Both the position numbers and the translations under genes were made by a program. This document shows positions 8,786 to 18,018 of a stretch of 64,000 nt of DNA, in pieces. Numbering within the stretch: the stretch's first letter is position 1; each line of letters starts with the position of its first letter. The DNA comes from Pirellulaceae bacterium (GTDB taxonomy: Bacteria; Planctomycetota; Planctomycetia; Pirellulales; Pirellulaceae). Location of the stretch: contig JADYZV010000011.1 in NCBI GenBank assembly GCA_020852965.1, positions 45,909 through 109,908 of the forward strand, written 5' to 3'. The notes beneath the pieces are model-generated. The model made no database searches. It saw only the letters and a list, made by a program, of their open reading frames with translations, and was not told the origin of the DNA.

Positions 8786-8934
8786 GGCTACTCCTTGGAA
8801 TTCCTCAATCAGTTCAAGCGCAACCGTTCCCGCCATAGTGGCTGATCGCTCCGCCGATCAGTCGCTTCGGCACTTCGCAGTGGATTGACGCTACCCACAC
8901 TCCATTCACGATAGAGCACTCATCGGCGGCGCGA

Positions 8935-11900
8935 TCAGCGACTATCTACTAGATCACTGTAGGCCCGCTCCACACCTGCCAACTGTTCGTAGTAGTGCCA
9001 AGTGTCATCGATATCGCGCTGGGCCAAATCGAGCAAGCGGTTCGCTTGCGCGGGATTGGAGCGCACCAACATCGCAAAACGCGCTTCCTGCATGGCGACA
9101 TCCTTGAACCGCAGGCTGGGTTTATGACTGTCGAGACGGAAGGGATGCCCGCTATCGTGTGCATGTCGTGGATCGTATCGATACAAAGGCCAGAAGCCGC
9201 ACTTGACTAAGTCTTTTTGATGGGTCATCGATGTAGACATGTCGATGCCGTGGGCGATGCAATGGCTGTAGGCTAGTATCAGCGATGGTCCGCGATACGA
9301 TTCGGCTTCATGAAAGGCGCGGATGCACTGCGCAGGATTGGCACCGATGGCCACTTGTGCGACATAGGTATTGCCATAGGCAACAGCCATCATGCCTAGG
9401 TCCTTTCGCCGAGCCTCACGACCGTCGCTTGCGAATTTGGCAGTGGCCCCGCGCGGTGTCGCTTTCGACGCTTGGCCTCCGGTGTTGGAGTAGACTCCCG
9501 TGTCTAGTACTAGTATGTTCACGTCGCGTCCCGAGGCGAGTGCATGGTCCAAACCACCAAAACCAATGTCATAAGCCCAACCATCCCCACCGACAATCCA
9601 CAAACTGCGTCGCGCCAAGCTATTCAACAGAATCGATAACTCGTGGGCTGACTCGGTATCCATTTGGCTGAGCAGTGGTTGCAACTCAGCAATCCGTCCC
9701 CGTTGCGCGGCATAGTCGGCTTCGTCGGCCAGCGGGCTGTCGACCAACAAAGAGACCTTCTCTTGACCCAGCATGTCCGTTTGTTGTGTGAGCAATTGAC
9801 GAGTACGCGCCAGTTTGCTGTCCAAAGCTAGTCTCAATCCCAGACCAAATTCGGCATTGTCTTCAAACAGCGAATTGGCCCAGGCCGGACCTCGCCCTGC
9901 GGCGTCTTTGGACCAGGGGGTCGTCGGCAAGTTGCCGCCGAAGATAGACGAGCAACCGGTAGCATTGGCGATGACACTGCGATCTCCAAATAGCTGCGAC
10001 ATCAGTTTCAGATAGGGAGTTTCGCCACAACCAGCGCAGGCCCCCGAGTATTCGAACAGCGGTAGAAGCAATTGCGAGCCCTTGACCGAGTCTGTTTTGA
10101 CTGAAGTGCGATCTATCTCCGGTAGTTTCATGAAGGCGTCAAACCGACGCTTTTCCTGCTCTAAATGCTCCGCCTTGGGGCGCATGTTAATCGACTTGTG
10201 CTTGGCGACTTCCTTGCTCTTGGCGGGGCAGACATCCACGCAGACGCCGCAACCGGTGCAATCCTCTGGGGCAACTTGGATGGTCAACGCCTGCCCAGCG
10301 TGCTTCGCGTTCCCAGCGCGGTATAGGAAATCAGCAGGCACATCGCTGAGTGCCTGCACGGGGTACTGCTTCGTGCGAATCGCCGCATGGGGACAGACGA
10401 AAGCGCACAGGCCGCATTCGATACAAATATCGGGATCCCAGATCGGAATCAACTGGGCGATGTTTCGCTTCTCATAGCGAGCGGTTCCTGTGGGAAAGGT
10501 CCCATCGATGGGCATCGCGCTGACCGGCAACAGATCGCCTAGGCCGGCGATGATTTGGCCGGTCACACGGCTAACGAAATCGGGTGCGTCGCGCGATACG
10601 GGTGGCGTCCGCTCAATCCGGCTAGTAGCTTGGCTGGGAACGCTAACAGCATGCAATCCTGCTAGGGCTGCGTCGACGACTTCGAAGTTCTTGCGAACGA
10701 CTGCGGCACCTCGCTTGGAGTAGGTCTTCTCGATAGACGATTTGATCTTGTCGATCGCCTGTTCACGCGGCAAGATACCCGACAGAGCAAAGAAACAGGT
10801 CTGCATGATCGTGTTGATGCGTCCGGCCAAACCGGCACTCTGAGCCAGCGAGTCTGCATCGATCACATACAACTTGAGTCGCTTGGCGATGATCTGCTCT
10901 TGCACATCGCGAGGCAAATGCTCCCATACGGCCAACGGATCAAACGGACTATTGAGCAGTAGTATGGCGTCGTCCGCAGCGATATCGACTATGCTCATCC
11001 GACGCAGAAAGTCGAATTGATGGCAGGCTACGAAATTGGCTTGGCGAATCAGGTAGGTCGATTCGATAGGTCGTGGACTAAACCGCAAGTGCGAGACGGT
11101 GGCGGCACCTGCCTTCTTCGAATCGTAAACGAAGTAGCCTTGCGCGTGCAGGTCCGTTTCTTCGCCAATAATTTTCACCGAGTTCTTATTCGCACCGACG
11201 GTGCCATCGCTCCCTAGACCGTAGAAAACTGCGCGAATAACATCCGACGGCTCATGCCAACGGTCGGCATCCCACGGCAAGCTGGTGAGGCTGACGTCAT
11301 CGTGGATGCCGATGGTGAAATGCCGTTTAATACGCGATCGAGCGTCAACATTCGAGTCTTGCGATAGGTGTTCCAACACGGCCGCCGCCATGGCTGGAGT
11401 AAACTCTTTGCTAGATAGGCCAAAGCGACCTCCTGATACAAGAGGTCGCTCTTGGGATTTCAGCGAATCCCATCCTTCGGCCAGCGCAGCCACGACATCC
11501 AAGTACAACGGTTCGCCGATAGCGCCTGGCTCCTTAGTGCGATCCAGCACGGCAATCGACCGAGTCGAGTTGGGGAGGGCCGCGATAAACCGCTCGACAT
11601 CAAAGGGACGGTAGAGCAGCACTTGGAGTAGTCCTACTGCTTGCCCTTCGGAATCCAGTCGCTCGACAGCTTCACGCGCCGCGCCACATCCGCTCCCCAT
11701 CATCACGATGACTCGAGTGGCTTGGGGATGGCCAAAGTAGCTGAACAGTTGGTACTGGCGACCCGTCAACTCAAACAGACGATCCATTTCCGCCTGAACC
11801 GAGTCGCTCGTCCGCTCGTAGAACGGATTGACCGCCTCGCGGGCTTGGAAGAAGACATCTGGATTCTGCGCGGTACCGCGCAAGACTGGTTGATCGGGAT

Positions 11901-12522
11901 CAAGACTCCGCAGGCGGTGCTGGGCAATCGCTGAGCGATCGAGCATGTCGTGAATCGTATCCTGTCCCAGCAACTCAATTTTGTTAATCTCATGCGAGGT
12001 GCGAAAGCCATCGAAGAAATGCAAGAACGGAATACGGCATTTGAGCGTAGCGGCATGGCTAACGAGAGCCAGATCTTGAGCGGCTTGAACCGATGAAGAG
12101 GCCAGCATAGCCCAGCCGGTGCCGCGTGCCGCCATGACGTCGCTGTGGTCGCCGAAGATCGATAGCGCGTGCGTAGCGATGCTGCGTGCCGCCACGTGAA
12201 TCGCACAGGGACTCAATTCTCCAGCGATCTTAAACAGGTTGGGGAGCATGAGCAGCAACCCCTGAGAAGCGGTGAAGGTCGTCGCCAGCGCACCCCCTTG
12301 CAAGGCCCCGTGCAGTGCGCCGGCGGCACCACCTTCGCTCTGCATCTCAATCACGTTGGGGACCGTCCCCAACGCGCTCTGTCGTCCACTGGCCGACCAG
12401 GTATCGGCCAGTTCCCCCATGGGTGACGCAGGTGTGATGGGATAAATTGCGATTACCTCACTGGCTGCATACGCCACACGAGCCACCGCCTCATTGCCAT
12501 CCACGGTTACATACTCGGCCAT
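8935..12522 (-). CDS. nifJ: Pyruvate:ferredoxin (flavodoxin) oxidoreductase, single chain
   Basis: 1195-residue homodimer-type PFOR that converts pyruvate plus CoA to acetyl-CoA and CO2, reducing ferredoxin or flavodoxin. It begins VDGNEAVARVAYAASEV with YPITPASPM (domain I), then domain II, the gamma domain and EKR region (YDSKKAGAATVSHLRFS). Two 4Fe-4S motifs lie near residues 700 (CIECGLCAFVCP) and 755 (CTGCGVCVDVCP). The TPP domain has GACAGCGETPYLKL, GDGWAYDIGFGGLDHA and DTGVYSNTGGQ near residue 980-1000. Length matches the bacterial family. All cofactor motifs look intact. Together with the hydrogenase it implies ferredoxin-linked fermentation. It follows the universal stress protein gene by 145 bases and is upstream of the DHOD-like gene on the same strand. 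Confidence 0.97.
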   Translation of the reverse strand: MAEYVTVDGNEAVARVAYAASEVIAIYPITPASPMGELADTWSASGRQSALGTVPNVIEMQSEGGAAGALHGALQGGALATTFTASQGLLLMLPNLFKIAGELSPCAIHVAARSIATHALSIFGDHSDVMAARGTGWAMLASSSVQAAQDLALVSHAATLKCRIPFLHFFDGFRTSHEINKIELLGQDTIHDMLDRSAIAQHRLRSLDPDQPVLRGTAQNPDVFFQAREAVNPFYERTSDSVQAEMDRLFELTGRQYQLFSYFGHPQATRVIVMMGSGCGAAREAVERLDSEGQAVGLLQVLLYRPFDVERFIAALPNSTRSIAVLDRTKEPGAIGEPLYLDVVAALAEGWDSLKSQERPLVSGGRFGLSSKEFTPAMAAAVLEHLSQDSNVDARSRIKRHFTIGIHDDVSLTSLPWDADRWHEPSDVIRAVFYGLGSDGTVGANKNSVKIIGEETDLHAQGYFVYDSKKAGAATVSHLRFSPRPIESTYLIRQANFVACHQFDFLRRMSIVDIAADDAILLLNSPFDPLAVWEHLPRDVQEQIIAKRLKLYVIDADSLAQSAGLAGRINTIMQTCFFALSGILPREQAIDKIKSSIEKTYSKRGAAVVRKNFEVVDAALAGLHAVSVPSQATSRIERTPPVSRDAPDFVSRVTGQIIAGLGDLLPVSAMPIDGTFPTGTARYEKRNIAQLIPIWDPDICIECGLCAFVCPHAAIRTKQYPVQALSDVPADFLYRAGNAKHAGQALTIQVAPEDCTGCGVCVDVCPAKSKEVAKHKSINMRPKAEHLEQEKRRFDAFMKLPEIDRTSVKTDSVKGSQLLLPLFEYSGACAGCGETPYLKLMSQLFGDRSVIANATGCSSIFGGNLPTTPWSKDAAGRGPAWANSLFEDNAEFGLGLRLALDSKLARTRQLLTQQTDMLGQEKVSLLVDSPLADEADYAAQRGRIAELQPLLSQMDTESAHELSILLNSLARRSLWIVGGDGWAYDIGFGGLDHALASGRDVNILVLDTGVYSNTGGQASKATPRGATAKFASDGREARRKDLGMMAVAYGNTYVAQVAIGANPAQCIRAFHEAESYRGPSLILAYSHCIAHGIDMSTSMTHQKDLVKCGFWPLYRYDPRHAHDSGHPFRLDSHKPSLRFKDVAMQEARFAMLVRSNPAQANRLLDLAQRDIDDTWHYYEQLAGVERAYSDLVDSR

Positions 12523-12667
12523 AAATAAAGCTTCCCTCTTGCGCTTGCGCGCTTCAACTCGGTCTATTCATGAGTTTGTGTGAAAAGCGAAGTTAACCTT
12601 AAAAGCCGATGGGTTTACGCCTCAGCAAAACACGGCCTGCTATCGAATCGCCACATCGCTTCAATCA

Positions 12668-13546
12668 TCAAGTTGCCTGTCGCCGCGCGATCCAAACCGA
12701 ACAACGCGCGTGGCGAATGGCGAAACGCGAGGTGCTCCCCATCAGAAAACGAGACAACAAACCTCGTCCCGTGTTTCCCAACACGAGCAAATCGCTGCCA
12801 CGCCGCTGGGCAAAGTCAACCAGCCCCTCGCCAATGTGGCTATCTTCGATCACGTGCATATCCACATGGGGCGAAAGGGACTGCACGCTATCGAGCCGCG
12901 CGTTCAGTTTTTCAAGCATGTCCGTTCGTAACTCCTCCGAATCGTAGGTTACTGGGAGCTCGGAAAAGGATAACGGAGAAAGTAACACATTGACCAGGTC
13001 GATATGCGTCTGAGCCCCCCAGCCAAACTCTGAAAGTTGCTCAATCGCGAACTCCGCCGCCGGCGATTGGTCATCGGCAATGCACAACTTGAGATTTCGA
13101 TGGGTGGGCGATTCCCCTTGGTCGGGCCGAACCACCAGCACGGAGCACGGAGCGTGCGTGGCCACAAAATCACTGGTGCTACCGAGCATCATTCGCTCGA
13201 GCATGCTTGATCCCACGGCCCCCAACACGACCAACTCAGACTTCAGCGCTTCCGCCTGCGCAACGATAGTGCTCCCCGGGTGTCCGTTGACAAATATCGT
13301 TTGGAGCCGGACATCAGCTCCCTCAAAAAGCCCCTCGATCCGACGACAGGCTTCCGCGACCCTTTGCTTCTCAGCTTCTTGGTTGCGTTCCATCCACTCG
13401 ACCACGTCAAGCGAACCATGAAAGCCCACCAGCGGGGTCACGGCCAGGATTGCCAACTCCAGAGGTTGGGAGTGTGGCAATCGCGCCAGTAGGCTCGCCG
13501 CATGCTCAGCGTACTTCGATCCATCGGTTGCTAGTAGTACTCGCAT
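12668..13546 (-). CDS. Tandem universal stress protein (two UspA domains)
   Basis: 292-residue cytoplasmic protein with two Usp folds. Each half starts with a beta strand plus acidic loop and ends with a nucleotide-binding G-2x-G-9x-G(S/T) signature: GAVGSSMLERMMLGSTS in the first half and GNTGRGLLSRFLMGSTS in the second, so both domains likely bind ATP. I chose the ATG at 13546 (MRVLLATDGS), preceded by a GGAG sequence. It is upstream of nifJ on the same strand and may be induced under the same low-oxygen or energy-stress conditions; that is inference from location. Confidence 0.88.
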   Translation of the reverse strand: MRVLLATDGSKYAEHAASLLARLPHSQPLELAILAVTPLVGFHGSLDVVEWMERNQEAEKQRVAEACRRIEGLFEGADVRLQTIFVNGHPGSTIVAQAEALKSELVVLGAVGSSMLERMMLGSTSDFVATHAPCSVLVVRPDQGESPTHRNLKLCIADDQSPAAEFAIEQLSEFGWGAQTHIDLVNVLLSPLSFSELPVTYDSEELRTDMLEKLNARLDSVQSLSPHVDMHVIEDSHIGEGLVDFAQRRGSDLLVLGNTGRGLLSRFLMGSTSRFAIRHARCSVWIARRQAT

Positions 13547-13791
13547 TCTTAGTTCTCCAAAAAATTCCAATCTCAAACCATCTGGCGACGCGCCAAGAGC
13601 AGGAGGTTCACTACAGCCAGGAGCAGATGCATAAAGGAGTCCTTGTGTGAGGATCTGCAGATAGTAGCAAATTAATTATCAGCAAAACTCGTACCAACTG
13701 CAACCAACTTTCTGAACTAGCCAACAGGGATTCGCAGTAGCCAGTGTAGATGTTGTTATGTGCAGGCTAGTCGCGTTCGTGCGAAAATGGC

Positions 13792-14091
13792 CTACTTGCA
13801 TTGCGCGGGATCGCTCACGCATTGGGGGGTAAGGCTCAGCATTGGTCGCAAGAAGCTAGATCGCGTTTTGGATTCTTTCTCAGTCCGGTTGACGTGGTTG
13901 CCCGAGGTCCATGGTGCCAACAGCCGCTTCGAAAGTTTCACAAGCGTGATCATACCATCCGTCGATCCGTATTGTTCAACGACCTTCGCCATTGGATCGT
14001 CTCGATCGTAAAGAAATGGCAAAGGTTCGTCTTCTATTTCATGCGGAGAAACGTCGTGAGCTGGCTTGATCAAGTCGGCACTTCTTCGCAT
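13792..14091 (-). CDS. Hypothetical protein, 99 residues (uncertain)
   Basis: An open frame whose start overlaps the last 22 bases of the potassium channel gene. The protein is polar, with an acidic N-terminal third (HEIEDEPLPFLYDRDDP) and a basic C-terminus; I recognise no family. The overlap makes translational coupling possible. The opposite strand is also open here over a similar length, so this may be no gene at all. Confidence 0.3.
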   Translation of the reverse strand: MRRSADLIKPAHDVSPHEIEDEPLPFLYDRDDPMAKVVEQYGSTDGMITLVKLSKRLLAPWTSGNHVNRTEKESKTRSSFLRPMLSLTPQCVSDPAQCK

Positions 14092-15095
14092 TCGTACAAT
14101 AGCAGTTCGGATATGGCGGCGACCTTGCCGAGCGCAATCAGAACATCGTTAGGCCGAATGGTTGCCGAGCTCGAAGGAGGGAGTAAAACTTCTCCGTCGG
14201 GTCGACGAATAGCGACGATGATAACTCCTCGACTACGAAAATCGGTTTCCGAAAGGAGACGATTGGCGCATGGCGAATTCGAACGCACCCTGATTTCGGC
14301 CAAGTCAAGCGTGGTCCCCGTACCTGAAACAATTTCAAAGAAGTCCTCGACCTGCGGGTTGATTAGCAGTTGAGCCATGGTCGTGGCGCCGTTGGCAATC
14401 AAACTGACAACGCGGCTCGCTCCAGCCCTCTCCATCTTGTGAGCGCTGTTCTCGTCAGTAGCTCGTGCGATGATTTGCAGGTCGGCAGCGATCAGGCGCG
14501 CCGACAGCACGACGTACAAGTTGTCCGCATCGCTGTCTAGAACGACCGCCAATCCGCGTGCGCGCTGGACTCCCGCATCCATCAATGTACGGTCGTTGGT
14601 CGCGTCGTCACGCACACAAAGCCAACCCTGCTGCTCACATTCCAGCAGCGCCTCTTCATTTTGGTCGATGACCACAAATGGAAGCCTACGGTCGCAGAGA
14701 TGTCGGCAGATCGTGCGGCCCATGCGTCCGAAACCACACACAATGAAGTGATCTTTCACACTTTTTAACGTTGAATTCATGCCATGTCTCCTGAGCCATG
14801 TTCGGAGTTCTGCACGGACCATCATTTCGCCAAGTTGCACAACTGCGAATAGAAAAACTCCGAGTCCACATACCATATATACGATCACGAAGATCTGGCT
14901 TCGCGGTGTCAACGGCCTTACCGTGTCATACCCGACCGTGCTCAGCGTGATGACCGTCATGAACAAAGCATCAAGCAGCGACCACTCTTCAACCAACCAA
15001 AACCATCCGGTTCCAACGAAGGTTAGAACTACCAGTACGGCGACGATCCAAGCTATTCTTCGCATCGATTTAGGAATGGTCGTGCTACGCCTCAT
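14070..15095 (-). CDS. Two-TM potassium channel with RCK (TrkA-N/TrkA-C) domain
   Basis: 341-residue membrane protein. TM1 is about residues 13-35, a pore helix follows, TM2 is about 67-90, then a cytoplasmic RCK domain starts with FIVCGFGRMGRTI (Rossmann glycines near 121-126) and ends with a TrkA-C-like beta region. The selectivity filter reads TVGYD at 53-57, where most K+ channels have TVGYG; the last Gly is replaced by Asp. The rest of the pore is normal, so K+ conduction is likely but the altered outer filter could change selectivity or rate. A start at Met11 (15065) is an alternative. Confidence 0.88.
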   Translation of the reverse strand: MRRSTTIPKSMRRIAWIVAVLVVLTFVGTGWFWLVEEWSLLDALFMTVITLSTVGYDTVRPLTPRSQIFVIVYMVCGLGVFLFAVVQLGEMMVRAELRTWLRRHGMNSTLKSVKDHFIVCGFGRMGRTICRHLCDRRLPFVVIDQNEEALLECEQQGWLCVRDDATNDRTLMDAGVQRARGLAVVLDSDADNLYVVLSARLIAADLQIIARATDENSAHKMERAGASRVVSLIANGATTMAQLLINPQVEDFFEIVSGTGTTLDLAEIRVRSNSPCANRLLSETDFRSRGVIIVAIRRPDGEVLLPPSSSATIRPNDVLIALGKVAAISELLLYECEEVPT

Positions 15096-15355
15096 TGATT
15101 GTCACGGCGAGAACCGTCGTTTGATTTTCACACTTCAAAGCACTCGAGCTACTCAAGCCACTCATGCTAGCACTCGCCGTGCCAGATTACAAAGGACTTT
15201 TCGCAACTTATTGCATCGTTGAACAGAAAATCTTTGCTTGTAGGAAAACCAACGTCCCATTCCATGATGTCGCAGACTCCGAAGTGTGCGAAATCGCACA
15301 ATGCTCTGGATGGCGGAAAGGTAAGTCGACGTTATTCCGACGTTCGCCAAGTCGA

Positions 15356-16024
15356 CTAGCTGCGAGGGCGGACACTTCGAATAGCTGTCCGCAGTGAGGA
15401 TACGTCCGCGCGCCAACTGGGTAACACAAGGGTCATCAAAGTGGCTTCGATGTTCGTGAGTGTGACTGCCAGGGCAGCTAGCCGCAACGGCCAAACGGCC
15501 CAACCAAGTACGATTGCAACGCCTGCTAGCAGCACCAACCCCTGCGACTTCTTCGCTGCCCAGGTGTGATAACTGGGGATGCGATGGTACTTCACTAGCC
15601 CTGTCACCGTTGTCAGAAAATAGCTCCCGACCGCCGCAGCCAGCCATAGATACTCGGCTCGGAACGCATCCCAGCAAAGTATTGCCGTGCCGGCCAGTAG
15701 AGCAGTGTAGAGTGCGGCGTCGGCAAAACTGTCGAGTCGCGCTCCAAAATCGGAACGTTGGTGTAACCAGCGAGCCAGTCGTCCGTCGATCCAATCCGAT
15801 AGCGTGAGCGTAATAAACAAACCCACAAACCAATATCGGAGCCCAACCAGTGCCAATACGAGTAGCACGATCGAGCCCACGAGGCGCACCATGCAAATCA
15901 CATTCGGTACAGTAAAAATCCAATGCCGATAGGCTTCGTCGCGAGGTTCGATATGCGGCGACTCCAGGTTCAACGGTTGGTGCGACCGCTGGCTAGCTGG
16001 CTCAAGCTTATCACGAATTGGCAT
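15356..16024 (-). CDS. CDP-alcohol phosphatidyltransferase family protein
   Basis: 222-residue integral membrane enzyme that transfers a phosphatidyl group from CDP-diacylglycerol to an alcohol. The catalytic signature D-x2-D-G-x2-A-R-x8-G-x3-D-x3-D is complete (DWIDGRLARW...GARLDSFAD), and about six hydrophobic segments are present. The acceptor (glycerol-3-phosphate, inositol or other) cannot be told. It directly follows cdsA, its substrate supplier, with no gap between stop and start (16025/16024). The 260 bases downstream, to the channel gene, show nothing. Confidence 0.88.
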   Translation of the reverse strand: MPIRDKLEPASQRSHQPLNLESPHIEPRDEAYRHWIFTVPNVICMVRLVGSIVLLVLALVGLRYWFVGLFITLTLSDWIDGRLARWLHQRSDFGARLDSFADAALYTALLAGTAILCWDAFRAEYLWLAAAVGSYFLTTVTGLVKYHRIPSYHTWAAKKSQGLVLLAGVAIVLGWAVWPLRLAALAVTLTNIEATLMTLVLPSWRADVSSLRTAIRSVRPRS

Positions 16025-17020
16025 CTAAACCGTTTCTGGCTTGAAGGTGAACAACAGGGCGAAATAGTAAATGGCCGGAGCGGTAAACGTCAAACTATCG
16101 ATTCGATCAATCATCCCACCCATTCCGGGTAAGAGGTTGCCACTATCTTTAACTCCTGCTTCGCGCTTGAGCGCCGACATATTCACGTCGCCCACAAATC
16201 CAACCACGGACACAATCGCTCCGGCTCCCATGGCCAACGCGAGACCACGCCAAAAAGGATAGTCGACCGCAAGGGAAGTAAGCCATGGTACTGCGACGAC
16301 CGATAGGAACACGGTCACCACGAGGCCACCCGCAAATCCCTCCCACGTCTTACCTGGGGAAATTGAAGGTATCATTTTATGCCGACCGAAGCGTCTGCCA
16401 ATCAGTGCCTGCGCGATGTCGTCGCATTGCGTCAGCAAAATAACAAACAATGGCCAGCCCATCGGTCCCACGGCTAACCAAGATGATTCAGGCGAATCGG
16501 AGGCGACTGGTAAGCTCGACAACGCGACGATGTGCGACAGCCCCCAGAAAAAGAGCACAGACGCCCAACAATAGCCCCCCGTCGCCCGCAGGTAACCACG
16601 ACTCGCTCCATGGAGTACCTGCACCGTGCCGATCGCGACCCAAACGAACATCGGAAACGCTAGCAACGACCACTCGGTCTGGACTAGCACCAACGACGCG
16701 TAGTGCCCCAGGCCTAGCAAGGCCACGGTCCAGGCGAGCCGTGATGCGTCTGCCGATTGGCGACGGTAGAGTTGATTAAACTCCCGCAGTGCCAATAGCC
16801 CAGCGACGTACATCAGTATTGCCAAACCGATTTCTCCAATCAGCAGTGCGGCGGTCAGAGCGCCCAAGAGTACCCACCACACACCGAGACTCTTCCAACG
16901 TTGGCTTCTGACCTGCGGCGATGCATTGCGTAGCGCTAGCGCTCGGACTAGCGTGCCGATCAACAGCGCGCAGCATACGATGATGACGATGGCTTGCAAA
17001 CCCGATCCACCTTCAAACAT
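16025..17020 (-). CDS. cdsA: Phosphatidate cytidylyltransferase (CDP-diacylglycerol synthase)
   Basis: 331-residue membrane enzyme converting phosphatidic acid and CTP to CDP-diacylglycerol. It has about eight hydrophobic helices and the family's C-terminal signature SALKREAGVKD...LPGMGGMIDRID. The position normally occupied by His in HGG is Met here (MGG). The motif GKTWEGFAGG and an aspartate pair in CDDIAQAL, which bind metal-CTP in the family, are kept, so activity is likely. Start overlaps the end of the upstream VTT-domain gene by 8 bases. Confidence 0.88.
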   Translation of the reverse strand: MFEGGSGLQAIVIIVCCALLIGTLVRALALRNASPQVRSQRWKSLGVWWVLLGALTAALLIGEIGLAILMYVAGLLALREFNQLYRRQSADASRLAWTVALLGLGHYASLVLVQTEWSLLAFPMFVWVAIGTVQVLHGASRGYLRATGGYCWASVLFFWGLSHIVALSSLPVASDSPESSWLAVGPMGWPLFVILLTQCDDIAQALIGRRFGRHKMIPSISPGKTWEGFAGGLVVTVFLSVVAVPWLTSLAVDYPFWRGLALAMGAGAIVSVVGFVGDVNMSALKREAGVKDSGNLLPGMGGMIDRIDSLTFTAPAIYYFALLFTFKPETV

Positions 17021-17792
17021 GATTGGGCCCTTGCAGATTTCTTGTCATATCCTGCCTCCTTGTCGGGCATTGCAGGTGCTTGCGAATGCGACGCGTCCTA
17101 CGAGACATTTTGCGCAGGGCTGGCCTCATTGCAAAGGGCAGCAAGAGAGTTGCGAGTAAGGCCAGAATAAGTGGAAGGTCCAGCAGTGACCAGACCCCTT
17201 CATCGGCTACGACTTGCAAACTAGGAATGCGCGTTCCGATGAATGTGAAAACAAGTGTGCCAGGGAGTATTCCAAGATGCGTCGTCCACCAGAAGGTCAC
17301 TAGGGGAATGCGAGCCACGCCAGCACCATAGTTGACGAGCGTAAAGGGGGCGTGTCCGAAACGCAGAAGCAGCAAATAGAACGCACCTTCGCGACGAAAC
17401 CGGCGCGCAAGCTTCCTTAGTTTCACCGTGCCGACTCGACGCTGAATCAACTCGCGAGCGAAGTAGCGGCCAATGAAGAAAGAGACCACGGCAGCCGACG
17501 TCAAGCCAATTTCTACCATAGCAACCGCAGGCCACAGCCCCAAGAGCCAGCCCGCAACCACCGACTTTCCCGCCGTACCGGGAACGAGTGACAGTACGGC
17601 ATACGCAAATACTCCCTGGCACCAGAACACCAGTGGCCTGCGTGCGAATTGCTCTCGAAGCTGTCGCTCGCTTTCGACGATCCACTGCCAATTGGGCGCG
17701 TACCGAATACCCAGACCGACCGTTGTCACGGCCAGGATGAAGAATAATGTAATCAGTATGCGTCGCGAAAGCATATTAACGTTTAAGCCCAT
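17013..17792 (-). CDS. TVP38/TMEM64 (VTT/DedA-like) membrane protein
   Basis: 259-residue membrane protein with the VTT/SNARE-associated domain: the SLVPGTAGKSVVAGWLLG re-entrant-type segment, then SFFIGRYFAR, LRFGHAPFTLVNYGAG and a final TM pair. The family includes lipid scramblases or flippases for polyprenyl phosphates and phospholipids. A basic, Arg-rich tail of about 40 residues follows the last helix. It is the first gene of an operon with cdsA and a CDP-alcohol transferase, which fits a job in phospholipid movement. Confidence 0.82.
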   Translation of the reverse strand: MGLNVNMLSRRILITLFFILAVTTVGLGIRYAPNWQWIVESERQLREQFARRPLVFWCQGVFAYAVLSLVPGTAGKSVVAGWLLGLWPAVAMVEIGLTSAAVVSFFIGRYFARELIQRRVGTVKLRKLARRFRREGAFYLLLLRFGHAPFTLVNYGAGVARIPLVTFWWTTHLGILPGTLVFTFIGTRIPSLQVVADEGVWSLLDLPLILALLATLLLPFAMRPALRKMSRRTRRIRKHLQCPTRRQDMTRNLQGPNHV

Positions 17793-18018
17793 CTATCGAC
17801 TCCAAGCTTCTACGAGCGCCGTTTCGCACTTTCGCACAGTGTGCATGAGTAGCTGTACCCCTGCCGCACATGCATCATGACCGTCGACGGTTGCTAGCAT
17901 TCAACATGCAAATATTGGTCCCACGTTGGCTAGAGTCTAACCTTTTGGCGAACTTCAGACGTTCTCCCAGCGCAATTGGGCAGACCAGAGCCTGCACTGC
18001 GGAGCCCGATTCCCAACA

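Noticed and set aside
13801..14373. Plus-strand 190-residue frame over the channel gene end
   Set aside because: Antisense to the well-supported RCK domain and without recognisable domains.
15162..15923. Long minus-strand frame overlapping the CDP-alcohol transferase
   Set aside because: Reads as an out-of-frame shadow; the overlapping frame has the complete catalytic signature.
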